A DNA stretch of 48,483 bases, taken from Mycobacterium alsense. GTDB lineage: Bacteria; Actinomycetota; Actinomycetes; Mycobacteriales; Mycobacteriaceae. The translations under genes were made by a program, and so were the position numbers. Under the pieces are notes generated by a model that was not told the origin of the DNA, did not search any database, and saw only the letters and a list, made by a program, of their open reading frames with translations. This document shows, piece after piece, positions 7,668 through 15,597 of the stretch (the first letter of the stretch is position 1; each line of letters begins with the position of its first letter). The stretch lies in the NCBI RefSeq assembly GCF_002086635.1, contig NZ_MVHD01000045.1, positions 1-48,483 of the forward strand. The letters are read 5' to 3'.

Positions 7668-8471
7668 GTGACCGAACGCCCGTCGTCGTATCTGGTGCTG
7701 GCCTCCCAGCGCAGCGGCAGCACGCTGCTCGTGGAGTCGCTGCGCGCCACCGGCGTGGCCGGCGAGCCCCAGGAGTTCTTCCAATACATACCGAGCACCA
7801 GCCAGGCCCCTCAGCCACGGGAGTGGTTCGCCGGCGTGGACGACGAGTCGATCCTGCGCCTGCTCGACCCCCTGGATGCGGGCACGCCCGACCTCGCGCC
7901 GGCCGAGATCTGGCGCGACTACATCCGCACGGTCGGACGGACACCGAACGGGGTGTGGGGCGGCAAGCTGATGTGGAACCAGACGCCGCTGCTGCTGGAC
8001 CGGGCGAAGGGCCTGCCGAATCGGTCCGGCGACGGGCTGCTCGCCGCGATCCGCGACGTCGTCGGCGAGGAACCGCTCCTGATCCACGTCCACCGGCCCG
8101 ACGTGGTTTCGCAGGCGGTGTCGTTCTGGCGCGCGGTGCAGACGCGGGTGTGGCGCGGGCGGCCCGACCCGGCGCGCGACGCGCGCGCGATCTATCACGC
8201 GGGCGCGATCGCCCACGTCGTCACCATGCTGCGCGCCCAGGAGGAGGGCTGGCGCACCTGGTTCGCCGAGGAGGGCGTCGCGCCGATGGAAGTTCCGTAT
8301 CCGGTGTTGTGGCGCAATCTGACTCAGGTGGTGGCCACGGTCCTGGAGGCGTTGGGGCTCGACCCCGCGCTGGCGCCCGAGCCGGCGCTGGAACGCCAGG
8401 CCGACCAACGCTCCGACGAGTGGGTGGAGCGCTACCGCGCGGACGCCGAGAGGGGCGGGCTGCCGACCTGA
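7668..8471 (+). CDS. stf0: Trehalose 2-sulfotransferase (Stf0 family)
   Basis: A 267-residue sulfotransferase, the same length as Rv0295c and M. smegmatis Stf0. These enzymes transfer sulfate from PAPS to the 2-position of trehalose, the first committed step of sulfolipid synthesis in M. tuberculosis. The 5'-phosphosulfate loop is clear at the N-terminus (LVLASQRSGSTLLVESLRAT). GEPQEFFQY is the trehalose-site segment, and HRPDVVSQAVSFWRA carries the 3'-phosphate-binding region. It sits in an accessory island at the position of the M. tuberculosis polyacyltrehalose genes, next to a broken sulfate-exporter-type gene and a GAP/SfLAP membrane protein. The start was chosen from the -10 spacing. 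Confidence 0.92.
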   Translation: MTERPSSYLVLASQRSGSTLLVESLRATGVAGEPQEFFQYIPSTSQAPQPREWFAGVDDESILRLLDPLDAGTPDLAPAEIWRDYIRTVGRTPNGVWGGKLMWNQTPLLLDRAKGLPNRSGDGLLAAIRDVVGEEPLLIHVHRPDVVSQAVSFWRAVQTRVWRGRPDPARDARAIYHAGAIAHVVTMLRAQEEGWRTWFAEEGVAPMEVPYPVLWRNLTQVVATVLEALGLDPALAPEPALERQADQRSDEWVERYRADAERGGLPT

Positions 8472-8585
8472 CGGCGGCCCGAGCAGACACAGCCGTTGCG
8501 CCGCCGTGGTTTTCGGCGACCCCGCGGGCCTGGATTCAGCGCGAGCCAATCGCTTGGTCGCCCCTGGCCCGCGGGCCACCATGTC

Positions 8586-9045
8586 GTGGTGGGTGATACG
8601 GAAACGCCGCGGTGGCCTGGCCGGCTCGGACGGCTCGGTGAGGACTGGTGGGCGACGCTGCGCTGATCGGTTTCGTCGTGCTGGGCTTCGCGCTGTTTTG
8701 GGGCGCGCGGGGCCAGGCCGACGAGATCGCGCCCGGCGCGCGCGCCAGGGCCGCCTTCATCTGGGCGAAGTTCCCGAAATTCGTGCTCGGCTTCCTCGTG
8801 GTCGCGGTCATCGCGACCGCGCACTGGCTCACCAAGGGCCAGGCCGCGAACCTGGCCAACGCGTCGAAGTCGGCGTTCTTGCTGACCTTCGCCGGCGTGG
8901 GGCTCGCCACCGACATCCGCCAGATCGCGCGCACCGGATTGCGCCCCTCGTGGTCGCGGTCATCGGGCTCATGGTCGTCGCAACGGTCTCCCTCGGTCTG
9001 GTCCTGCTCACCTCTCGCGTGTTCCATTGGGGCTGGGCCACATAG
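8586..9045 (+). pseudogene. YeiH-type (putative sulfate exporter) transporter remnant
   Basis: The 3' part encodes a typical C-terminus of the YeiH/UPF0324 membrane family: FPKFVLGFLVVAVIATA, then SAFLLTFAGVGLATDIRQ and LVVAVIGLMVVATVSLGLVL. It is split by a missing base in a C run at about 8943-8946. Just upstream, in another frame, lies what looks like a native N-terminus (GDTETPRWPGRLGRLGEDWW). The family is normally about 330-400 residues, so most of the middle is deleted with a frame break near 8650. Two separate lesions make a genuine pseudogene more likely than a sequencing error. Assignment of the N-terminal piece is an inference. Confidence 0.62.
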
Positions 9046-9102
9046 CGGCGGACGGTAACGTGGCCGCATGCAGACCAGGCGGGCGCGCAACCGACATGTC
9101 GC

Positions 9103-9750
9103 ATGTGGCTGACCATCCTGGTGATGGCCGTCGCCGTCAGCCTCGAACCGTTCCGGATCGGCATGACGGTGCTGATGCTGAACCGGCCACGGCCGATCCT
9201 GCAGCTGCTCGCTTTCCTCGGTGGCGGCTTCGTGATGGGCATGACCGTCGGCGGTGTCGTCCTGTTCGTCCTGCGGCGCCGGCTGCTCGGCTCGACGTAC
9301 TTCACCTTGCCCCGGGTGCAGATCTTCATCGGCGTGCTGGCGCTGTTGGGCGCCGCCGCCGCGCTGGTCCTCAAACGCGACGACGCGGCGGGACCCGGGA
9401 GGCTGGCGGCGCGGGCCCAGCGGCTGGCGGTCGGGCCGTCGCTATGGGTCGCCGGCGCCGCCGGGCTGGGGATCGCGCTGCCGTCGGTGGACTATCTGGC
9501 CGCGCTGGCGGTCATCCTGGCCTCGGGCGCCGCGGCCATGACCCAGGTCGGCGCGCTGGTGATGTTCAACGTCGTCGCGTTCGCGCTGGTGGAGGCGCCG
9601 CTCGTCGCCTATGCGCTGGCGCCGGATGCGACCCGCGCGTCGATGAGGGCGCTGCACGACTGGATCCGGGCGCGGCGCCGCATCGAGGTCGCCGCCCTGC
9701 TGGGCGGGGTGGGCTGCGTCCTGCTGGCCGTTGGCCTAACCGGCGCCTGA
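9103..9750 (+). CDS. GAP/SfLAP family polytopic membrane protein
   Basis: A 215-residue, very hydrophobic protein with about six membrane helices, starting directly with a helix (MWLTILVMAVAVSLEPFRIG). It resembles the GAP (glycopeptidolipid-addressing) and Sap (sulfolipid-1-addressing) family, which assists export of surface glycolipids. Recognition rests on length, topology and the conserved SLEPFRIG and GIALPSVDYLAAL-type segments. In this island it follows a trehalose sulfotransferase gene, a pairing reminiscent of sulfolipid biology. Its end overlaps the convergent esterase gene by 15 bp. Confidence 0.78.
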   Translation: MWLTILVMAVAVSLEPFRIGMTVLMLNRPRPILQLLAFLGGGFVMGMTVGGVVLFVLRRRLLGSTYFTLPRVQIFIGVLALLGAAAALVLKRDDAAGPGRLAARAQRLAVGPSLWVAGAAGLGIALPSVDYLAALAVILASGAAAMTQVGALVMFNVVAFALVEAPLVAYALAPDATRASMRALHDWIRARRRIEVAALLGGVGCVLLAVGLTGA

Positions 9751-10998
9751 CAGCGGGTTCGCCGCCCGCCGCGAAGCGTAGATCTCGGCGAGGAACTGCT
9801 CGACGGCCACCGCGGCGTGCGCCGCCCGGGCCGATCCGAAAATGTCGAATGCGTGTTGGGCGCAAGGCAACTCGGCGTACACCACCGGCTGGCGGCTGAC
9901 CTCACGCAGGCGCGCGGTAAAGCTGCGGGCCTGCTCGACCGGGATCAGCGAGTCGTTGGTGCCGTGCAGCACGAAAAACGGTGGCGCGTCCGCGGATACG
10001 TGGGTGATCGGCGAGGCGAGGCGGAACGGCTCGGCGACGTCGGTCAGGCTCAGCTTGAACACGCGTTTGGCCACGATCGGCGCCATCAGCGGATGCATCG
10101 CCCCGTCGTTGCGGGTGAAGTCGTAGACGCCGTAGAACGGGACGGCCGCCTGCACCCGGGTGTCGGCGTCCGTGAAGCCCGGCTGAAACCGCGGGTCGTT
10201 GGGCGTCAGCGCGGCCAGCGACGACAGGTGCCCGCCGGCCGAGCCGCCGGTGATCGCGATCCAGTCCGGGTCGCCGCCGTAGGAGGCGATGTGCTCCTTC
10301 GTCCACGCGATCGCCCGCTTGACGTCGACGATCTGGTCCGGCCAGGTGGAGCGGGGACTCAGCCGGTAGTTGATCGCGACACACACCCACCCCGCCTCGG
10401 CCAGGTGGCTCATCAGCGGATGTGCCTGTCCCCGTTTGTTTCCCACCATCCACGCGCCGCCGGGGACCTGCAGCAGCACCGGGGCCCGCCCGCCGCGGTC
10501 CAGGTCCGGTCGCCGCCAGATGTCCAGGTGGTTCCGCGAGCCGCATTCGCCGTAGCTGATGTCGCCGTCGTGCGCGTAGTCGCGGTAGACCCGCAGCATC
10601 CGCGCCACGCCGGGCCGCTTGGCGGTCGCGGCCCCGGGCGGGCGCCGCTTCCACAGATCACCCGACTGCCGGCGGCGGTCGGGGCCCAGCCCGGCGTCCA
10701 GCGCTGCGGTCAGGGGCTCGTTCGCGCGCCGCCCGGCGCGGCGCAGGCCCAGCAACCCCAGCCACGACAGCGCCGCCACCAGCCAGCTGAAGCGCAGGAT
10801 CCGCGCGGGCCCCCGGTGGGACACCGCGGCCAGGGACGCGAGCTGGACGGCGAGGGTCTGCAGCGGAAGCTCGGATGCGAGCAGGCCGTAGCCGAACGCG
10901 AGCCCCGACCCCAAGCGGTCCCGGGTCAACGGTCGATAGCCGTTGGCGGTGAACGCGAGACCCAGCATGGACACCAGCACCGCCGCCGATCGCCTCAC
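9736..10998 (-). CDS. Alpha/beta hydrolase, LipC/LipQ-like esterase
   Basis: A 420-residue protein with an N-terminal hydrophobic region (residues 1 to about 95, several possible membrane helices) and a C-terminal hormone-sensitive-lipase-like catalytic domain. The oxyanion region reads QVPGGAWMVG, the nucleophile elbow is GGSAGGHLS, the acid is in HGTNDSLIP, and the histidine is in CAQHAFD. This layout and length match mycobacterial LipQ/LipC-type membrane-anchored esterases; substrate is unknown. The GTG start at 10998 overlaps the stop of the upstream permease gene (GTGA), so the two are translationally coupled. Confidence 0.85.
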   Translation of the reverse strand: MRRSAAVLVSMLGLAFTANGYRPLTRDRLGSGLAFGYGLLASELPLQTLAVQLASLAAVSHRGPARILRFSWLVAALSWLGLLGLRRAGRRANEPLTAALDAGLGPDRRRQSGDLWKRRPPGAATAKRPGVARMLRVYRDYAHDGDISYGECGSRNHLDIWRRPDLDRGGRAPVLLQVPGGAWMVGNKRGQAHPLMSHLAEAGWVCVAINYRLSPRSTWPDQIVDVKRAIAWTKEHIASYGGDPDWIAITGGSAGGHLSSLAALTPNDPRFQPGFTDADTRVQAAVPFYGVYDFTRNDGAMHPLMAPIVAKRVFKLSLTDVAEPFRLASPITHVSADAPPFFVLHGTNDSLIPVEQARSFTARLREVSRQPVVYAELPCAQHAFDIFGSARAAHAAVAVEQFLAEIYASRRAANPLSGAG

Positions 10999-13367
10999 CG
11001 CTGTCCCTCCTTTTCGTCCCTCTCGTCGGCCCCGCCGGATTCCCTGTCGCTCGCGGGGTCCTCGATGACGTGATAGGCCGGGTCGACCATCGACATCGGC
11101 CTGTTGCCGCTCTGCCGGGCTTTGCCGGTGATCCGCAACAGCTGACCGGGCTGGATGTCGGCGCCCCCGCGGCCGGACCGGAACGTGATGGTGATTTCGC
11201 CGCTGTTGTCGCCGACGACGACCCGGCGAACCGTTCGCCTGCGTTCGTTGATGTCCTGGACCTCGTTGACCCGCCCTTCGAAGGTGGCGCGCTGCCCGGG
11301 GATCAGGCCGCCCACCGTGATCACCGACGGCCGCTCGGGGTGTTCGTACGCGTCGACGTCCCGCTCCTCGCTTCTGGCGACCCACGCCTCGAGCTTGTCG
11401 AGTCCGCGCGCGATTCGTTGCTCGAAACCGTCGGGGTAGGCCTCCTTGATCCGGGACTGCACGTCGTACGGCACGATCGTCGCAGCGGCGTCCGGGATGA
11501 GGCCGACGGCGCGGGAAACCCTGTCCGCGGTGCGGTCATGCAGCAGGCGCCCCAACAGCGGCGCGTACGTCCGACGCGGCAACAGCACCGTCACGTTGGT
11601 GTTTCGGTGTTCACCGCGCTCCTTGGCGACGAGCACCTGTGCGGCCCGGGTCACCCGCCGGTCGGGGCAGTCGATGACGCGCAGCGGCGTATCGAGTTCG
11701 AAGTCGTCCCAACGCTTTCGCAAAATCTTGGCGTGGGCGTCGTCGAGCATGAAATGCACCGCGACCAATTCGTCGGCCCGCAGCCCCCTGCCGTACCGCA
11801 GCGCTTCGAGCACCGCGAGGTCGAGCGAATTCACGAACACGAAAACCTTGTGCCGGGAGTACTTCACCAATTCGGGTCGGTCGGTGCGGAACATCTCGAG
11901 AATGGCGGCCTCGGCGCGGTATTCGCGGTTGAGCCGCATCAACACGACGACCAGCACGGGGAACACCACGACGACCAGCCACGCACCCTCGGTGAATTTG
12001 GCAACCGCGAAGATGGCCACCACGATCGTCGACAGGATCGCCGCGGACAGGTTGATCGCCAGCCGGCGCCGCCATCCCCGTTCCCGATGGGTCAGGTGGT
12101 GTCTGGTCATGCCGTAACCGGCCATCGAGAACCCGGTGAACACACCGATCGCGTAGAACGGGACCAGCGCGTTGACCGAGCCGCCGGTCGTCACCAGCAA
12201 CGCCAGCGATAGCGCGGTGAGCGCGATGATGCCGTTCGAAAAGACAAGGCGGTGACCGCGTTTGGTGAGCTGGCGCGGCAGGAAGCGGTCCTCGGCGACG
12301 AAATTGGCCAGCGCGGGGAACCCGTTGAAGCTGGTGTTGGCACCGGTGAACAAGATGGCCGCCGTGGCCGCCTGGACCAGTGTGAACAGGACTTGGCCGA
12401 CGGGACCGTGTCCGAATACCGCGCGAGCGACCTGCGACAAAACGGACGGATATTCGCTCAGGTACGGCGTCGCGTGGGTGACAGATGCGAGGTACGCCAC
12501 GCCCGCCAGCAGCACCCCCAGGATGGCCGCCATGGCGGTGAGCACGCGACGGGCATTGTGGCCCTGCGGTTTCCGGAACACGTCGACGGTGTTGGAGATC
12601 GCCTCGACCCCGGTCAGCGACGAACCCCCGTTGGCGAACGCGCGCAACAACACCAGGATGGTGGCGCCCATCACCAGGGCGTCGCCCTGATGGACCGGCA
12701 CCGTGCCGGGCAGACGCGCGGGATCGTAGACCGGTAGATCGCCGAGCAGCACGCGCGCGACGCCCACCACGATCGTCAGGCCGACCAGCACGACGAACAG
12801 GTACGTCGCCAGCGCGAACTGCCAGCCCGCCTCGCGCAATCCGCGCAGGTTCAGGTAGCAGATGACAAGCACGACACCGACCGTGATTTGCAGGCTGTGC
12901 GGGCCCAGCGCGGGGATCGCCGACACCACCGCGACCGTGCCGGCCGCCGACTGGACCGCCACGGTCACCACATAGTCGATCAACAGCGCGGCGGCCGCGA
13001 CCTGCGCCACCCGGGGCCCGAAATTCTCCCGCGCCACGATGTACGAACCGCCGGCGCGGGTGTAGGCCATGACGACCTGGCGATACGACGCCGCGACCAG
13101 GACCAGGATCAGCAGGATGACGCCGGTGATCGGCAGCAACAACACGAACGCCGCCAGCCCCGCGTGCGGCAGGAGCTCGATCAGTACCTGTTCGGGCCCG
13201 TACGCGGTCGACGAGATCGCGTCGGGCGAAAGAGCGCCGAGCGCAACCGGATTCGACAGCTTCTCGGACGTCAGTTCCTCGGTGATCAGAGGCTTGCCCA
13301 AAAACACCCGCTTGGCGATGTCCCCGACCGACGCCGGGATGCGCGGCTTTTCCGCCGAACTGGTCAC
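10995..13367 (-). CDS. KimA-like APC permease fused to a C-terminal OB fold
   Basis: A 790-residue protein. Residues 1 to about 480 form a 12-helix APC-superfamily transporter with the KimA/Rv2690c-type signature (NPVALGALSPDAISSTAYGP). Such proteins include potassium:proton symporters. A soluble cytoplasmic region (about 490-670) resembles the KimA regulatory domain. The final part (about 690-765: VGGLIPGQRATFEGRVNEV, then GDNSGEITITFRSG) is an OB fold of the type found as a separate protein, Rv2694c, near Rv2690c in M. tuberculosis. The GTG at 13367 has a CAGAAT hexamer 6 bases upstream. It is the first gene of a pair with the esterase. Confidence 0.82.
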   Translation of the reverse strand: MTSSAEKPRIPASVGDIAKRVFLGKPLITEELTSEKLSNPVALGALSPDAISSTAYGPEQVLIELLPHAGLAAFVLLLPITGVILLILVLVAASYRQVVMAYTRAGGSYIVARENFGPRVAQVAAAALLIDYVVTVAVQSAAGTVAVVSAIPALGPHSLQITVGVVLVICYLNLRGLREAGWQFALATYLFVVLVGLTIVVGVARVLLGDLPVYDPARLPGTVPVHQGDALVMGATILVLLRAFANGGSSLTGVEAISNTVDVFRKPQGHNARRVLTAMAAILGVLLAGVAYLASVTHATPYLSEYPSVLSQVARAVFGHGPVGQVLFTLVQAATAAILFTGANTSFNGFPALANFVAEDRFLPRQLTKRGHRLVFSNGIIALTALSLALLVTTGGSVNALVPFYAIGVFTGFSMAGYGMTRHHLTHRERGWRRRLAINLSAAILSTIVVAIFAVAKFTEGAWLVVVVFPVLVVVLMRLNREYRAEAAILEMFRTDRPELVKYSRHKVFVFVNSLDLAVLEALRYGRGLRADELVAVHFMLDDAHAKILRKRWDDFELDTPLRVIDCPDRRVTRAAQVLVAKERGEHRNTNVTVLLPRRTYAPLLGRLLHDRTADRVSRAVGLIPDAAATIVPYDVQSRIKEAYPDGFEQRIARGLDKLEAWVARSEERDVDAYEHPERPSVITVGGLIPGQRATFEGRVNEVQDINERRRTVRRVVVGDNSGEITITFRSGRGGADIQPGQLLRITGKARQSGNRPMSMVDPAYHVIEDPASDRESGGADERDEKEGQR

Positions 13368-13417
13368 GGATGCATTCTGCCGTCCCCCCGGACCGCGCGG
13401 GAGGCGGCCGGGCTAAG

Positions 13418-14530
13418 TCAGCCCCCGGCCAGCCGGTGCGCGGCGGCGGCGACGCGTTCGTCGGTGGCGGTCAGCGCCACCCGCACGTGGCGAGCGCCGC
13501 CCGGGCCGTAGAAATGGCCGGGCGCCACCAACACGCCACGGGCAGCCAGCCAGGCCACGCTGTCCGCGCACGGCTCATCGCGGGTGGCCCACAGGTACAG
13601 GCCCGCCTCGGAATGGTCGACGGCGAAGCCGGCCGCGCGCAGCGCCGGCAACAGCGCGTCCCGCCGGCGTTCGTACCGCGCGCGCTGCTCCTTTTCGTGG
13701 GCGTCGTCGTCGAGGGCGGCCACCATGGCGGCCTGCACCGGCGTGGGCACCATCATCCCGGCGTGCTTGCGCACCGCCAGCAGCTCGGCGACCACCGCCG
13801 GATCACCCGCGACGAAGCCGGCCCGATAGCCGGCCAGCGACGAGCTCTTCGACAGCGAGTGGATCGCGAGCAGCCCGGTGTGGTCGCCGTCGCAGACCGA
13901 GGGATGCAGGATCGACCGCGGCTGCGCCTCCCAGCCGAGGCCCAGGTAGCACTCGTCAGAGGCGACCAGCACACCGCGCTCGCGCGCCCACCCGACGACC
14001 TTGCGCAGGTGGTCGACCCCCAGCACCCGCCCGGTCGGATTGCTCGGCGAGTTCAGGTAGAACAGCGCCGGGGCTTGCGGCCCCAGCTGGGTCAGCGAAT
14101 CGGCGCGCAGCACCCGCGCGCCCGCCAGCCGCGCCCCCACGTCGTACGTCGGGTAGGCCAGCTCCGGCACCACGACCGCGTCGGCCGGGCCCAGGCCCAA
14201 CAGCGTCGGCAGCCAAGCGATGAGTTCCTTGCTGCCGATCACCGGCAGCACGGCCGCCTCGGTCACCCCGGTGATGCCGAACCGGCGGGCCAGCGCGGCC
14301 GCCGCCGCCTCCCGCAGCCGCGCGGTGCCGGCGGTGGCCGGATAGCCCGAGGCGGAACCGGCGGCGGCCAGCGCGTCGGAGATCAGCGGCGCGACCGGGT
14401 CGACCGGGGTGCCGACCGACAGGTCGACGATGCCGTCGGGATGGGCCCCGGCCAGCGCCTTCGCGTCGGCCAGGGTGTCCCAGGGGAACTCCGGCAGCGA
14501 CGCCGAGACGCCCCGGGGCTGGTGCGGCAC
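13418..14530 (-). CDS. dapC: N-succinyldiaminopimelate aminotransferase
   Basis: A 370-residue class I/II PLP aminotransferase, homologous to Rv1178 (DapC). It makes N-succinyl-LL-diaminopimelate in the lysine and peptidoglycan precursor pathway. Typical features are the substrate-binding LPVIGSKELIAWLP, LNSPSNPTGR, the ASDECYLGL aspartate that holds the PLP nitrogen, and the Schiff-base lysine in HSLSKSSSLAGYR. The GTG at 14530 is preferred because it lies 8 bases after the fdxC stop and gives the family N-terminus. It forms a tight fdxC-dapC operon, as in M. tuberculosis. Confidence 0.93.
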   Translation of the reverse strand: MPHQPRGVSASLPEFPWDTLADAKALAGAHPDGIVDLSVGTPVDPVAPLISDALAAAGSASGYPATAGTARLREAAAAALARRFGITGVTEAAVLPVIGSKELIAWLPTLLGLGPADAVVVPELAYPTYDVGARLAGARVLRADSLTQLGPQAPALFYLNSPSNPTGRVLGVDHLRKVVGWARERGVLVASDECYLGLGWEAQPRSILHPSVCDGDHTGLLAIHSLSKSSSLAGYRAGFVAGDPAVVAELLAVRKHAGMMVPTPVQAAMVAALDDDAHEKEQRARYERRRDALLPALRAAGFAVDHSEAGLYLWATRDEPCADSVAWLAARGVLVAPGHFYGPGGARHVRVALTATDERVAAAAHRLAGG

Positions 14531-14538
14531 CGGCCCGC

Positions 14539-14865
14539 TCAGTCGCCCTCGCCCTGCGGCGGCAGATCCTTGACCACCTGCGGGTCGTTCTCGGTCATGC
14601 CGACCTTCGCCGCGCCGCCCGGCGACCCGAGCTCGACGAAGAAGTCGGCGTTGATCTGCGTGTACTGGCTCCACTGCTCGGGCACGTCGTCTTCGTAGTA
14701 GATCGCTTCGACGGGACAGACGGGCTCACAGGCCCCGCAGTCGACGCATTCGTCGGGGTGGATGTACAGCATGCGGGTGCCCTCGTAAATGCAGTCGACC
14801 GGGCACTCCTCGATGCACGCTTTGTCCTTGATGTCGACGCAGGGTTCGGCGATCGTGTACGTCAC
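14539..14865 (-). CDS. fdxC: 7Fe ferredoxin FdxC
   Basis: A 108-residue ferredoxin nearly identical in layout to Rv1177. It carries one [3Fe-4S] and one [4Fe-4S] cluster, ligated by Cys in EPCVDIKDKACIEECPVDC and CVDCGACEPVCPVEAIYYED. It acts as a small electron carrier; mycobacterial partners include cytochrome P450 systems. The GTG at 14865 is supported by GGAGGAG 7 bases upstream and by the family N-terminus TYTIAEPC. It heads the fdxC-dapC unit. A recognisable promoter with an overlapping inverted repeat lies about 90-110 bases upstream. Confidence 0.95.
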   Translation of the reverse strand: MTYTIAEPCVDIKDKACIEECPVDCIYEGTRMLYIHPDECVDCGACEPVCPVEAIYYEDDVPEQWSQYTQINADFFVELGSPGGAAKVGMTENDPQVVKDLPPQGEGD

Positions 14866-15237
14866 AGACGTCTCCTCCATGTACCGCGTGTGGGCTGCTG
14901 TTCGGCTCGCCGCGGCGCTTCGGCCGCGTCGGCGAAAGCTTTCGGTTACTGATACTAGACGTTGCACATACACGTCAACTAAACGGGGACGCGCGTCGGG
15001 TCGCCCGCGCGCCCGCGGCCGCGGGTTCTCCCGGGGCGGCCCGGGTTTCACTCCTGGCGAACAGCGCCGCACACCGCCGCTCACCTGCGGATAGTTACGA
15101 TTAGAGCTTGCTGTGCGATAACCGTTGCGGCAAAGAAAGCTCGCGGGGCCTGGTAACCTCGACCGCAGACGGCAACCGTTGGGCAGATGTCGTCGCCGTT
15201 TTTCGGACGGTGCATTGAATGGGGAAGGTGTCCATAG
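14866..15237. other. 372-bp divergent gap between fdxC and the TB8.4 gene
   Basis: No convincing gene lies here. In M. tuberculosis this interval holds fadH (Rv1175c) and Rv1176c, both absent in this window. It contains the fdxC promoter and, nearer the TB8.4 gene, two copies of AACCGTTG about 54 bases apart (near 15120 and 15174), whose meaning is unknown. Confidence 0.7.
14952..14978 (-). promoter_or_regulatory. fdxC promoter with overlapping inverted repeat
   Basis: On the minus strand, TTGACG (14978-14973) and TAGTAT (14957-14952) form -35 and -10 elements with a 15-base spacer. The arms GACGT (14958-14962) and ACGTC (14972-14976), 9 bases apart, form a perfect inverted repeat lying across the spacer, an ideal position for a repressor. 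A leader of roughly 80 bases to the GTG at 14865 would follow. Confidence 0.5.
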
Positions 15238-15573
15238 ATGGTGAGGCTGTCGTTGACCAAGTTTGCCGCTGCCGTTGGCGGTGTGGCGTGCGCGTTGACG
15301 GCCGGCGCGGGGATCGCATCCGCAGATCCCCTGGATCCGGTCATCAACACCACCTGCAACTACGGGCAGGTGATGGCGGCGCTCAACGCGACGGATCCGG
15401 CAGCCGCAGCGCAGTTGACCGCGTCGCCGATTGCGGTGAGTTACCTGCACCAGTTCCTTGCCTCGCCGCCGCCGAAGCGGTTGCAGATGGCCCACCAGAT
15501 CCAGGCCATGCCGCAGGCCGCGCCGTACTTCAACGACGTGCTGGCCGTGGCCGGCAGCTGCAACAACTACTGA
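15238..15573 (+). CDS. Secreted low-molecular-weight antigen TB8.4 homologue
   Basis: A 111-residue secreted protein, homologous to Rv1174c (TB8.4). A Sec signal peptide covers about residues 1-30, with cleavage after GIASA before DPLDPVINTT. The mature part of about 80 residues has two conserved Cys (TTCNYGQVMAALNA and AGSCNNY), probably disulfide-bonded, and the helical layout of the haemophore-like family that includes Rv0203. Haem binding has not been shown for this one, to my knowledge. The start is ATG 15238 or the adjacent GTG 15241; a GGGGAAGG element upstream fits either. Confidence 0.93.
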   Translation: MVRLSLTKFAAAVGGVACALTAGAGIASADPLDPVINTTCNYGQVMAALNATDPAAAAQLTASPIAVSYLHQFLASPPPKRLQMAHQIQAMPQAAPYFNDVLAVAGSCNNY

Positions 15574-15574
15574 G

Positions 15575-15592
15575 CGAGCGCGAAAGCGCGCG
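15575..15592 (+). terminator. Small GAAA-loop hairpin between convergent genes
   Basis: Just after the TB8.4 stop, GCGC-GAAA-GCGC can form a short stable hairpin with a GNRA-type loop, between two converging genes. There is no U run, as is common for mycobacterial terminators, so the call is tentative. Confidence 0.3.
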
Positions 15593-15597
15593 AAAAG

